Shown here: positions 1-12,400 of the stretch, in pieces
How the letters are laid out: the number at the start of each line of letters is the position of its first letter
Position numbering within the stretch: the stretch's first letter is position 1
From: Lingula anatina
Taxonomy: Eukaryota; Brachiopoda; Lingulata; Lingulida; Lingulidae
NCBI RefSeq assembly: GCF_001039355.2
Contig: NW_019775565.1
Span: 195,344-259,343, forward strand
Direction: 5' to 3'
DNA length: 64,000 nt
Program-made: the position numbers and the translations under genes
Notes under the pieces: generated by a model
What the model saw: the letters and a program-made list of their open reading frames with translations, nothing else
Told to the model about the DNA's origin: nothing
The model's database searches: none

Positions 1-305
1 TAACTTATATTCTGAGACAACTAACACAATCTGTTATTAAGTAGTCTCAACATCAGGTATGTAACTTATATTCTGAGACAACTAACACAATCTGTTATTA
101 AGTAGTCTCAACATCAGGTATGTAACTTCTATTCTGAGACAACTAACACACTCTGTTATTAAGTAGTCTCAACATCAGGTATATAACTTATATTCTGAGA
201 CAACTAACACAATCTGTTATTAAGTAGTCTCAGCATCAGGTATGTAACTTATATTCTGAGACAACTAACACAATCTGTTATTAAGTAGTCTCAGCATCAA
301 CTATG
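1..305. repeat. 61-bp tandem array (5 copies, open at left edge)
   Basis: Five nearly identical 61-bp units start at 1, 62, 123, 184 and 245. They differ by a few substitutions (e.g. CTCAACATC versus CTCAGCATC). Each unit holds an imperfect palindrome: TGAGAC...GTCTCA enclosing TAACA...TGTTA. The array probably continues left of the window. It ends six bases short of the stop codon of the SLC43-like gene, so it lies in that gene's 3' UTR or just downstream. Confidence 0.95.
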
Positions 306-310
306 TCATT

Positions 311-1099
311 TCATGTCTGCGACACGGCCGGGCGTCTAATGAGATAGAACGGAAGACAGAGCGTCGCACAGGCTGTACCACATAAAGTTAGACTGAACTG
401 AAAATAATGAAAATGAAGATTTTCAACACATGTAGATAAGATTCATAGCACAGCGGGATCTGACCACTATCATCCACTGTGAAAGCTATTCATGTATGAA
501 GATGATCTCTGAACAGAATACGGTAGTTATAAATATGGAGCAATCTAGCACAGCGATGAAATAAAACAGTATTAATGATATGTTTCTAAATACACAGAGA
601 TACCCAATTTTCCCGTTTTAATTTGTCACTTATGTAGTATTTCCCTCCGTCTGATATCTAGGGTACGCACTCTGATTAGTTGACATATATATAGATCGCT
701 TTACAGAAGATACGCATTTTGCTAGTTATGTAGATTATAAAAATAATCTATTTTGAGAAATGACTGAAAACAATCCTATGCCGTACTTACATAAAGTGGG
801 TCACTATTGAGCCCATTCTTCAGCCAGGAGAACATGATGTACTGTACAGCAGTGACCGCCGTCATTATGGCCCGCTGAATGCTAAATACTTTCCCAAAAT
901 GTTCGTGTGGCAAACTGAAAAATATATTATTCAATTTTGAGACGTGTCTTTGCTGCGTAATATAAAAGCAAATGACCGCACTGTGCTGCTACATTCGATT
1001 TTATATAAGCTTTGTACTAGTATAGAATTTAGTAAGCCCCGTTCTTAAGAGACATCTACGGATGTCTCTCTCAACAGCACATAAACAAAAACATCAAGA

Positions 1100-1151
<52 letters not shown>

Positions 1152-1928
1152 GATATTATTATTATTATTTTTATTGTTGTTGCTGTTGTTATTATAATTA
1201 TTAATTTTATTTTTATTATTATCATTATTATTATTATTATTGTTATTATTATTATTACTAGGGCAACTACACGTTATGATCAAGGTAAATAGAGAATTAA
1301 ATCCAGCTCTAGAAGCAGTAACATAACCTCAGTGATGAAACACCCCTGTGACTGATTATAGAGCTACAAGGTGACCAACGAGCCAGAAACTTAACTTGGA
1401 TGTTTTATTGGAAGTAATCTGACTGATAATACATAACAATCAATATACATGTACATATAGCGACATGATACATGATACAGTCATGCAATAGGGAAGTATA
1501 CTTACGCATACACAAGGAACGCGAGATGCACCCCGTACGTGAATGTCCGCAGTACGCAGTGAAGAAGCATGGCCACGTAGTGTACCTCCAATACCGGCAC
1601 TGCGCATGTCACCCACAGCAGCAGTCCCGACATACACGTGACTAGGAATGGACCAATGAACGTCTTTGGTTCAGCTGAAAGGGACATACATGTTAGGGGT
1701 GCATCCAGGATTATTTCAAGAGGGGGTCCGATTTTTCAGGATTGACAGGCCTCGGATGCAAAGTCGACCCTAGGTCCACTTTGGGGTGTTTTGGGAGGGC
1801 AAACAGTGCCATTTGGAACGGTTAAGAATTATAAATCAGCTGGTCAAAATTCTTATTCCAAGAGGGGAATATCAGTATGATTTTTTTCAGAAACCGAAGG
1901 TGGTGGTGGTGGTGGTGGTGGTGTGTGT

Positions 1929-1975
<47 letters not shown>

Positions 1976-4745
1976 AGGACCCCGCTGGCCCACCTCTAAA
2001 TCCGCCACTGCATGCACCATTAAAACCAAAACACGTGTGACTTCAATACTTGACTCGTACAGCAGGTTTTTGCATGAGTTGTGTTTATCGCCTGTTTATA
2101 TTGTACACATGCTGCATTATCCTAAAAATATGCAGATGTCCATCCATGCAAAGATTTGCTCAGTCAGAGAAAGAGACAGAGAGAGAGTGTAATGAAGAGA
2201 GAGAGAGAGGATGAAGAGAGAAAAAGAGAGATGGAGAGGGAGGAGAAAAAAACGGAGACCGTGTATTCTGTCCTCCCCACTGTGTAGTCTGTTGACCAAA
2301 TGGCCGGCAAATATGGCCAGAGGCATGCTGATACCAAGCTGTAGATAACCAAAGACATTGGTGTAATGGCTGACTGAAATGTAGAAAAATGATAATCTGC
2401 TTCTAATTGAACAAAATATAGTTTAAGGCAATTCATTTGATACACATTAAAAAAAACGTAGCCCTGAGGATTGCATGACGCCATTGGGGTAACAATTTAC
2501 TTACCGGTGTCATGTACCAGAAGGTCCCCCATGACAGAGAGTCCGCTTCCCATTTATTTGTACAAATGAGCCTCGCCCTAGATTCTGACCTACAATGTAC
2601 TTAGGTCAAATTAACCCTAGCCATTATAACTATATGGAGGGCGGACTTTCTGTCTCACGAACCCTCAGTTTCGTGACACCGACATTGCTTTGATTTTCTC
2701 TACTTCTATGATTAATCGAAACATGACTTCGCGACTGACAAGTGTGCTGCAGCGTTATGTTCTTGTGAATAAACGTAAATATAACTCATGTAACTGAAGT
2801 CCAGACATGAAAGCAGCCAGGAAACAACTATTAATAAGTCATTTTTTTCAGTCCAAATATAAACATAAAACAGATGTGTTGAAACTACTCTTAACGTTCA
2901 TCTTTGAACGTATGCATGTATCAGCATATCGATAATATGTGTAGCTATAGAAAGCGTTCATTTCTATTTTAGTGGTCATAATTGAAGTAGGTAAAGATAT
3001 ATGTGCACTTACTTGCATTAACATCCCCGTATGATCTGTACTCTATCATGGCATTAAAGCTGCCGAAGTATGAAACAATCAAGAAGGAATTTCCGCAAAA
3101 CCAAAATTGTGTCATCCAAAACATTGCGCCCTTCAACACGACACTGAATGGCAAGCGTTTTTCATTTTTGGTTGCAGAATCCTGTCCAGCCTTGGAAACA
3201 GATAAGCCGACCCTTTCTGTGGAGGGCTTCTCTTGGCCGGTTATAGTGGCAATATCTACTCTTCCGTTTTTAAGGGCTGTCTCTCCACTTATCTCGGCGT
3301 TTTTCTTCTTGTCACAGTTTGAAAAGTCTGATGTGTCACCACGTGTGAAACTTGTCAAAATTGCACCTGGGTCGTCTGTGATTTCTGGATCAACTTCCAC
3401 AGCAGGGTTATCCCAAAAACCAGCATCTTCTTTGTTCTTAGTATCCATTAATGTGATAGCAATTGGACGGATTCATCGAAAAGAAAAGTTGGACATATGT
3501 TCAGTTATATTAGGTGAAATTGTTTAATTTTAATTAATCGGTGATGGTATCATTTAGATAATTGCAAGTTTAACTGAACATTTCAAAATGATTAAGCAGT
3601 ACTGTTATACATACTTTTGTGCCACTTGAAGATTCGGCAGATACCTCGGAGTCCACTGGAGAAATGACGTAGATCGTCTCACTGCAGGACACCAGGCAGC
3701 TGTCAGAGCATTTGATGTCACTGACATCTGGATGTCTGTCCTTGTCATTGTCTAACATTGACTCACGAGGTGGCAGCACAATGGTGGTGGCGGTGGCAAT
3801 AACAAGTGTTCCACACCCCATGGCAATCAAAGACAGACGGTACGGTATCCCGGCATCATACGCCAACTGGAGATGGGCACAAAAAAGAAATCGTCCATGA
3901 GTGGATTAGCTGTTTACAGGTCTGCATCTTTGAACCCGATTACTTTCGGCAATGTTGTGCATTTCGAAGAGACACTATTATTATTCAAATCTTATGTAAA
4001 ACTCTGGAAAATCGTTGCATATTACCTTGACCAACACAAAGCTGAAGTTGCTCATGTCGGCTGCACCAGAGACAAGAGTGGCAATAAAGGATTTCTTAGC
4101 AGGGAATAAAGACGTTAGCTGCATGTCTGTAGTCATTAGCATCCCACCCCCCAAGAAATGGAGGGTTGCACCCGGATACAGGAGCCATTCCAGTCCTAAA
4201 ACACACAAAGAACAATGTTCACGTTAGCAATTTGAAAAATTATCCTTAGTTTGCAAAATTAGTTTTAGTGTTTATCATTAAATGGTTCTCTACATGTATA
4301 GAGGGTGAACATAACAGACAATGATGAAGGATAAAGGGAAGCCCTACCAAATGTAAATATCTTTAAGGAAGTCCCAAAGTGAACCTGGCAAGGCAACGGC
4401 TACCTTCCTTTTGTATGAGTGTTATATGTCTATGCCTTAACAAGTATTTCTATACCCTGTGTGGACCACATATTCACATGCACATGTGTTTACATATTCA
4501 ACAGAATCCGCGATATAACATAGTTACCTGGTTCAGAAAAGGCAATGAGGAAGCATCCACTAAGATTGAAAAGTCTGCAAAGAAAAAGATGTTGTAAATA
4601 TATAATGGGGACTACATACTAGTAGACACATCTCAACCTTAAGAGAAAAGAAGTCAGGATTATCACACTTAACCGACAGTTCCAGTGATGTAAATACTGC
4701 GGTTTATGTTATAATTAGATTTAGCTTTAATTGAAAACTGAGGTA

Positions 4746-4788
<43 letters not shown>

Positions 4789-6046
4789 ATAGACGTTAAC
4801 GCATGTCGCTGCTGGTGCTGCACTCTATCGGTTCATTAACGAAAACGAGTGTCAGCATCTTAACTTGCAAATCGCAAATAGATACTGGTCACTCACTCGA
4901 TCCCTGGCGTCCGCTAATTCAATTTCGCCCTGGCCCCGTAACTCCAAAGCAACGCGTATTGCGAATAGCGAGAGGCTACAATGTATTATATGGGGCGAGT
5001 ATGGGCGAGTTGTGGAATCTAGACGATTGCGCTCGGTCGCAATGCGAGATGCTTTCGAGTTACGGGGCCTTGATCTCCAATAACATACCCAAGTCCATGC
5101 ACTCTTTGGCAAAAGTAACAGAGACCAAGGTTTGAGGAATAAACTTGTAGCACTTCTCAAAGGGTGAGCTAACACTGTACGAATTATTTTGTAGGGGCCC
5201 ATACAGCAGATTCTATTATTATGCAACGTTTTCACTGTATCTATTTCGCTCCATCCAAACACTATTCAGCCACTGTCGTTTTCCCCTGTACGCTTCAAGC
5301 ATCTCTTTTACGCCATTTCTTTGTGTTAACAATGGGTGCTCCACTTACTAGAGCCAAAGACGAGTACACTATGCGAGACTCGAAATAGCGAGACGATTCA
5401 TCAACCATTAACCCACTGTTTATACGCTATCGTATTTCCTATTTAAATTCAAGTCATATTCGCAAAGAAGACTGCAACTTTATCTTGCTTTAAAGAGCAG
5501 CATTTTAATAGTCCAATAACATTAGTTGTTTTCCTCTTGAAGAAGGATTTATTGATACAGAATACAAAGTTTTTTATATAAATCAGGGACAGTATGTCAT
5601 CTAAAATGCTTTCTTGTGTATTTCTGGTATCTAGTGTTGAGAAACTTATATTCTGACTTCTGGTACGTTTCTGTACACATTCTTAATATTAACATCTCAA
5701 CTTACATGGACAATACTCGGGTGCGGATCACACCATAGTGGTCGTAAAAATAACCTAGAGCTGGCAACACGACCTGTAACGATATAGCCACAGTGTAGAC
5801 CAGGTTTAGACCCTGCTCCTGTTCCGGACAGCCAGGGCTACCCTGATGCCCACTATCCCCAGAGACTGACCAGTTGGCGTCCGTTGTCAAGTTAGCTCCG
5901 CAGAGGTCGATGTGGAAACCTGCGTCCCTGAAGATATAGACAAGTGAGGGCCAACCCGTGACGCTGACAGTGTACAAACCTGTCTCCAGCAAACCCAGGG
6001 TGACAGCGAACACTTTAAGTACAGAAGAGTATGTCAACTTTGGCAT
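311..6046 (-). CDS. SLC43-family (LAT3/LAT4/ENBT1-like) membrane transporter, nine coding exons
   Basis: Assembled from minus-strand exons 6046-5706, 4574-4528, 4195-4026, 3866-3615, 3436-3013, 2373-~2281, 1674-1506, 914-791 and 397-311. Introns are GT-AG and phases match at every join. The product is about 568 aa, the size of human LAT3/LAT4. Family-like stretches include FAVTLGLLETGLY (TM1), EQGLNLVYTVAISLQ, LFPAKKSFIATLVSGAADMS, and HFGKVFSIQRAIMTAVTAVQ near the C-terminus. A long acidic loop encoded by exons 4-5 lies between the two six-helix halves. The family comprises 12-TM facilitators of the plasma membrane that carry neutral amino acids or nucleobases; the substrate here is unknown. 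The start codon at 6046 opens directly into TM1. Weak points are the exon 6 donor (GTGGGG at 2280, or GGTCTCC further on at 2256, both phase-compatible) and the exon 5 acceptor, which lacks a strong pyrimidine tract. The last exon is inferred from phase, one hydrophobic helix and a stop. Confidence 0.88.
1101..1258. repeat. (TAA)n/(ATT)n microsatellite in a transporter intron
   Basis: About 16 TAA units run into an interrupted (ATT)n/(GTT)n tract. It lies in the intron between exons 7 and 8 of the SLC43-like gene. The homopolymeric reading frames across it (poly-Ile, poly-Asn) are artefacts of the repeat. Confidence 0.95.
1697..2010 (-). mobile_element. Dispersed repeat, copy 1 (CAGTGGCGGA-ended), with expanded G tract
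   Basis: Read on the minus strand, this begins CAGTGGCGGATTTAGAGG and contains the block CGGTTTCTGAAAAAAATCAT. It then has an internal segment and ends near a CCTGGATGCACCCC sequence. Related copies lie at 43859-43912 and 44256-44440 in the opposite orientation, so this is a dispersed family rather than unique intron sequence. Inside it a (GGT)n-(GT)n tract leads into 32 consecutive G (1943-1974). No protein is encoded. It could be a SINE or a non-autonomous DNA element. It lies in intron 6 of the transporter gene. Confidence 0.65.
2165..2248. repeat. (GA)n-rich simple repeat
   Basis: Imperfect GA-rich tract just downstream of transporter exon 6 (minus strand reads CT-rich). It makes the exon 6 donor site hard to place. 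Confidence 0.85.
4745..4791. repeat. (AAAT)n microsatellite
   Basis: About twelve uninterrupted AAAT units in the first intron of the SLC43-like gene. Confidence 0.95.
4932..5069. repeat. Foldback repeat in transporter intron 1
   Basis: GGCCCCGTAACTCCAAAGCA near 4932 reappears in inverted form (GGCCCCGTAACTCGAAAGCA on the minus strand) ending near 5069. Imperfect pairing continues inward through GCG-rich sequence. The segment is richer in G+C and CpG than its surroundings, which suggests an inserted palindromic element. No target duplication was identified. Related motifs (GCGAGACTCGAAATAGCGAG) recur near 5370-5395. Confidence 0.5.
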
Positions 6047-8534
6047 TGTCCAAAATGACCACTAATGTACCAGTGATACATAGAACGCCGTACAAGTAAC
6101 TGAATATTGCCGAGGTAATGTTAATGTTCCGCATGCGCATGTATAGAGTGCAGAAGGAACTATAAGGATTATTCAGGTAAAACGATAAACAGCGACTATT
6201 TCGGACACGACAGATAGAAACATTTCATTGTTTCTATCGCCTTACAATACTAAACGGCTAAATGGCAAAAAAATTAAGAGCAGAAGGCTGACAGAAACAC
6301 GAATGCTGGAAGAAAAAAGAACATGAGACGAAGTAAAATAAATAAAGATTGCAAATTATAAAAGAGAAAGCAAAATAAGAAGGAAGCTTCGATAATTTCC
6401 TGAGGATTGTGTTAACAGTATATGCCACTAGACCCGACTGCATCGGTAAAAGTTGTTTTTAAATAAAGCTAAAACTGCACGCTACGTCCTGGCTTCCAGT
6501 CCATTTAAATTAACGTAGACCGGAGTGCATTTCAGAATCGTGGCTACCAACAGTTGCTTCGTAACCAGCTTCTCTGTTCTTGATATGTTTTAATATTTGA
6601 CGGACTGAAAGTATTAAAATGGGACCTGTTTCAGCTTAGTAATGCGTAGCACACGTGTGTGATTGACGGGTGAAGAAATAAGATGTTTTCTCCAGGTACA
6701 TCAACCTTAGCTGAGGTGCGATATACGCGCATGAAAACCATGTACGCGTTGGTTATATAAACATATTTCCTCATATACAGTATAACTGTTTATAAACAGT
6801 ATATCCATCATACAAATAACAGTAATGGTATTGTTTTATCATCATGTTTTATCAATGGGACATCGTGGCTTGAAATGAAATGATGACAAACGAATCATTC
6901 CTTATGCTCAAAGAACAAGAAGAAAACGCAGGAACTTAAAAGAGTTCACAACTCGTTGTAATTTTTCATTGATAGTAATCAATAATCAAACATCAATAGT
7001 CCAGCAACAACCAGCCAGGCGGCAGCTGAGGCTACAGTGGTTTACTTAGTTGTACCTCGGGCTGAGCACGCACTGGGAGCGCATAAACCAGCTGGTATAT
7101 AGTATAACCTCGGTGGTACGGACACGGCCAGCTACTAGGACAGAATGACGGGAAGTAGAAGGGTCTAACACCTTTCTTGAGAGACGGAGAGTTGTTTATA
7201 GGTCAGTACACCTCACGAGTGGTCAGCGATCATAGGTCAGTTGAAGGAGACTTGTACGGTTGTATATTATACTATCGCTATCGCTCGGCATGTTATGGTA
7301 CCTCTGTATATGTCGGGCCCGGGCTCATTGGCAGTGTATTATCCAGTCTATATTGTTGAACTAGCGTGCTTATTGTTACGGGTATATGTAATGTTACATA
7401 GATAATATAAAATTGATTCATCATCATCGTCGTCATCATTATTTACTGCTGGGCAAACGCCTCACCATGCTTTTTCCAGTGTATAAAATGTCTCAAAGCT
7501 CCTGAAACTTGAAAGAAAGCGTGGCCAGGTCCTGCATGCGTACTGTATGTGTTGTTCTACAGGTAGTATGTGGATCATCATCGTATCAGAATTAAGTCAC
7601 GTCTCAATCATTCCGTGGCATGCACGTTTTGACAGGTGATCTGTGTTTGATTTCAGCTCTCTAAGCAAATCGTAGCTGAGGGTGCTGGCAGGGTGACTTA
7701 ATACAAGTACAATATATAAACCCCCTCGTTGAATTGGTACTGACTTGAAACACATAGGTGAATGTGACATCTGCTTTTAACACTTTAACTTAGACAAGAT
7801 AGGTGATAAGTATTGCTAATGAAGATCATGCAAAATTTTAATTGATTTAAATGATCTAAGCACCCATCCCAACATCTGTAAGTGACCATTCAGGTAAAAT
7901 CGGCTATACATAACATTCATTTCGTATAAGCATCTACCAGGGAGTAGTTTTAACTCGAGTTAAAATCTACCAAGATACCCATCCCCATCTGACTTCAGAA
8001 TTGAACTTCAGTGAACGCTGTGCATTCTGTGCCGTGGTTAAAGATTTGATTCAGTATTTGACGTCGCAAAAAAAGAACGCGTGTTAATTAAAGATGGGAT
8101 TTAAAGGGTGGCTTTATTCTTAATCGGCAAAAATATATCAAACCTTAGATATACCTATGATCCTAGGTGTCTTACAAAAATGGCCAAACGTTTAAGGAAA
8201 GTTATGTAAGTAGTTAATATGTCATGGTGGGAAACGACACTTAACATTTACCACGCTCGGCTGTCACCTTGATTGGATAGTAAACGATTGTCGTAAAATC
8301 GCTAAATGATATTAAAACCGGATGCATAAACTTGAAAACCACCTAGGACAACCTTAGACTGCCACATTAATCCAATACAATGCAAAAATAAACTATAACA
8401 AGTGCTTAAAGCCTTCAAACCGAATGTCGTAAAGTCTCCATATACCTCCATAGAGACAATAAAATAGAGTAAGCTTGTGAAACAAGATTCCACAATTTTA
8501 AACATAATAATCGAAATAAAATACTGCCTGGCAT
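6047..8534. other. Upstream region of the SLC43-like gene; no gene recognised
   Basis: This should contain the transporter's promoter and any 5' UTR exons, but I could not place a transcription start. Reading frames here are short and show no family resemblance. No RNA gene or clear repeat array was found. Confidence 0.5.
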
Positions 8535-8714
8535 CGGAGCGGCCTAAAACTTGGCACGCTTACCGGCTACATCACCCGACCCAAACGTCAAACCGAGAAT
8601 TTGGATTTACGGTTTGATTGTGCGTATGCCATGCACAGAATTTACAAACGAGCGACGGGGTGATGTAGCCTGCAGTATTTGCGGTAAGTGTGCCAAGTTT
8701 CAGGCCGCTCCGTA
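8535..8714. mobile_element. Foldback/MITE-like element
   Basis: The left arm CGGAGCGGCCTAAAACTTGG (8535 onward) and its continuation CACGCTTACCGGCTACATCACCC are matched in reverse complement by the right arm (8655-8714), which reads CGGAGCGGCCTGAAACTTGG on the minus strand. The arms are about 45-58 bp and surround an 80-bp core that contains a smaller CAAACCG/CGGTTTG hairpin. No coding capacity. A non-autonomous inverted-repeat element is the simplest reading; its outer boundary is not certain. Confidence 0.65.
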
Positions 8715-9036
8715 TTGGCCTTAGCAGGTACTTCTGAAGATCCCAAACATACATCTGTCTGTGAAAATTTGACAGCAATTACCCGCAACTTTTAAACAAC
8801 CGTGTCCTAATACCTAACACGTTGTTGAGCTCATAATTAAGATTTGAAATTTCTCAATCCGAATGGTTTACACAATATGAGGACAAGGCAAATGTTTTAT
8901 GCGTTACATATACATATAACGATTTTACCGATTTAATTATCTCAATATATAATTTACACGATTAAGGAAAAATTCAAACAACGTTACTTTTTTTAACGCC
9001 TCCATGATATTTGGGCGAGAAAAAGAAATGATATTT

Positions 9037-9498
9037 CTTGGTACATTTGGTACATAGTGGTAAATATTGGTTAATCTTGGCACATTTTGGAACATGTTGG
9101 TCTAAAGTGGTACATATTGGTTTATCTTGGTACATCTTGGTTTATCTTGGTACATGTTGGTACATGTTGGTCTAACTTGGTACATGTTGGTACATGTTGG
9201 TTTATCTAGGTACATGTTGGTCTAACTTGGTACATGTTGGTTTATCTTGGTACATGTTGGTACATGTTGGTCTAACTTGGTGCATGTTGGTACATGTTGG
9301 TCTAACTTGGTACATGTTGGTACATGTTGGTCTAACTTGGTACATGTTAGTACATGTTGGTTTATCTTGGTACATCCTGGTGCATGTTGGTCTATCTTGG
9401 TACGTGTCGGTACACGTTGGTGCATGTTGGTCTAGCTTGGTACATCCTGGTACCGGGGTACGTGTCGGTACATGTTGGTACATGTTGGTACATGTTAC
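9037..9498. repeat. Decamer satellite (TTGGTACATG family)
   Basis: About 46 consecutive 10-bp units, each starting TTGG. Three main variants interleave: TTGGTACATG, TTGGTCTAAC and TTGGTTTATC. Together they form irregular 20-30-bp higher-order units. Units decay toward the left edge (9037-9120) and in the last 60 bp. The long open frames on both strands (His/Val/Trp-rich) come from the 30-nt coding period of a 10-bp unit without stops and are not evidence of a gene. Confidence 0.95.
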
Positions 9499-12400
9499 TA
9501 TATGCACCATAATATCCTCCGCACGATCGCACTAAATTGCTCTTCTGACCTTATACTGGGTAATTACATGTGCTTTTTAGCTAATTGCCTTTAAATTGCT
9601 GTTTGAATAATATAGAAAGGACAATCAAATGAAGAGAAACTATCCCCAGGGGAATCATTATAGCATTGTTGAATTGTCACCTCTTTAGGTCGTTTACTAA
9701 AGGGAAATTACTTCTATTAGATGTAATAGCCCCAGCCATAGGGCAGTACAGGATTAATATCATCCACGTGTTCAGAATTTGGAATCATCGACTATGGCTG
9801 CACCCTGTAGATTCGAGACATTTGTATTGGCAACAGCGACCTGAGGCTATGTCAGGAGACAGTGCTATGTAAGGCCAAGAGAGGCGGTGGAGGTGCTGAC
9901 AGACTGAGGTATTGTTCCTAATTTCTTGGATTAACAGTAAAAGCATTAATTTCTACTGGGCGTGTGGTACAAAAACCTTGGCCAATTAAAACTGCCACAG
10001 TGAATATTGAACCTTTTCGGCAAACAAGCCTTGATCCATTTCATAATACTGTTCGTGTGTGCGTGCGTGCGTGTGTGTGTGTGTGTTTATGACCAGTGAT
10101 AACCTGTGGTGGTTGTTCTGGCAGAATAGAACTGTGTAGCAGTTTGTATGGTCAATTAGGCAGCAGCAGCGCACACAGAGGCACATGTGGCGTTTTCTAC
10201 AAGTCATGATGTATCACACGTGCAGGCCATTTCAAAGAGCTGAACATTTAAGGCTATTAAGTAAATCTCTAAAAGTAATGAGCCCATTTCTTCCAGACAT
10301 CTCTGAACTGTTAATGCGTAGGATTCTAGCCTCATTGCTTTCACTGTAGTACAGAGCAATAGCAGACGTTTGGCAGTAAACTGGTTTATAGAAGTACCGT
10401 ATATATATTGCCCTGTGAATGCAGTATCAAATTTTAATTCGATTTTAAAACCTTAATCCATAAACAATTTCATTTTCACGTTTTTAGTTTTTATCTTTTA
10501 CTAGAAAACAATCCCTGATGCTCATATTTTAAAGAATCTATTGGCTTAATGAATTCCTATCTAAAAAGAAAAGCAAAGTCCGAGGAAAGTCGGCCAAGTG
10601 ACGATCTTCCGCCTGTTAGGGACCCCTGCCAATAATTTTCTCAAAATAAATGATAATGTTATATAGAACTGATACAATGGATCATCTTGCCTTAGCGGTG
10701 TTGTCAGCCGTGGGACGTCTTGATTTCACCCAATTTATAGGCATGAATAATATACACGTCTTTGGGTCAGGTTTAAGATGAAAGCTACCTTGGGACAGGT
10801 GTAACTACTTATTAACTACTGACTGGAGGTCGTGTTTTTAATAGTATGTTTAACACATATTGTTAAATCAAATTATATGACCTAAATACCAAACATGATC
10901 ATGTATAACATTACTTGCTTCTGTCAAATTTATTGCATATGTACACTTTCTCTCTGGGTTTCCTGGGAAATTGAAATGACAGACGTGATCATCTCATAGA
11001 TGAGTTCCAGGAATCTCTGGCACTCAGGGTGCCTGCTCCAACGGCTGTTTGCACAACATTATCCTCTCTATACAGCGCCCCCTGCTGGTTAAATTAGTCA
11101 TATCCCATATTCTGATAGCTATTGGCTGCCCCTTTTACAGCCCAGGGGATATATTTCTTAAATTCGGCGCTATAATTAAAGGTAATTGGTGCTGTAAGAT
11201 AGTTCTAGTTTGGAAGATATACACACTGTATGTTATATAGAGGACACAGATTTGACGCAGAGGCACTTAGCTTGGTACTCTTATGGAAATCCCCGGGGCA
11301 TCTCAGTTTAAACTGCAGTATGCGTTTTGTAAAGTACTGTGCAGGATACAGCATTACGTTAGTTGCTACTCGAGATATACTGGTATAAAATGCATGCACT
11401 GCTGGTATAGTTTCTTACTGACAAGCCACTTCTGGTCTATATATGTACGTTACACGAATATTGCACATGTTTTTGACTATGTGCGAGAGGAGGGGATAAT
11501 GGGCATGCGGGCACCTGATAAAGGGTTATATAGGCGATGGTTGGAAGAGGTGAACTGCGTTGTCAGTACGTATTGTAGTTTATAATACCATTAGCACTTG
11601 GTTTATTCATTAAATTATCATTTCATTAAGCCTGTTTTCTAGAAAATATGTTTTTTGTATAGAATTTAGAAATTCATCATCTACATTTACATGTAGTCAA
11701 ATGGGTTTTACTATATATTCTAAATGGATTTGTGTAATTCCATGACAGTGTAATTGTCGCGGTGATTGACATACAGGTAGATAGTCTGCACCTGGCAGTC
11801 ATTACATGTAGGAGAGTGCTCATATCACACTGCAGGTAATACGTGAACGGGAGACAACCGGAATTGTCGGTCTCGCATCTACTTGACTCCATATCAAATC
11901 GTTCGTCGTTGTAGTGATAAGGTGTTCACTGTAAGTTGTTGCATGGGAACCGGAAGAAAAGAAACAGTACCTAGCATACTCTAGTGACTGTTGATCCAAA
12001 GTCCCATGCCCTGACAGTGACCCCTGGTGGCAGCAAGACGGCACTGAAGAAAACTGTAAGTTCACGTTTATTGGTGACATTTACACAGTGTCTTTTAATT
12101 AGGCAAGCTTTGTAATGCGATTTTGAAGACCTGCTTGTTGATATAAAACCACTTAGGTTATGCAACAACAACAACTGGCTCTGTGACGGATGAAGTCTTC
12201 AACCCGGAAGATATTTTTATCTCGAAAACTATATGTCATCAGCAAGATCGTGCAGCCAGACTTTCCTTCATAAAATTATATTTATATGCAATGTTACATT
12301 ATATATATTCTTGATTGGTGTGCTAATACTGAATTCGAACACTGGTAATTGTAACCATGTGTTTTCCTGGTGAATGTGTTACTTCATTAGAGATAGGGTG

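Noticed and set aside
1062-1292. Poly-Ile and poly-Asn frames
   Set aside because: Microsatellite translation inside a transporter intron.
3003-3527. 174-codon plus-strand frame
   Set aside because: Antisense shadow of SLC43 exon 5, whose minus-strand frame splices correctly to its neighbours.
9194-9535. Open frames of ~100 codons on both strands (Val/His/Trp-rich)
   Set aside because: They are translations of the decamer satellite; any 10-bp repeat without stops is open in all frames.
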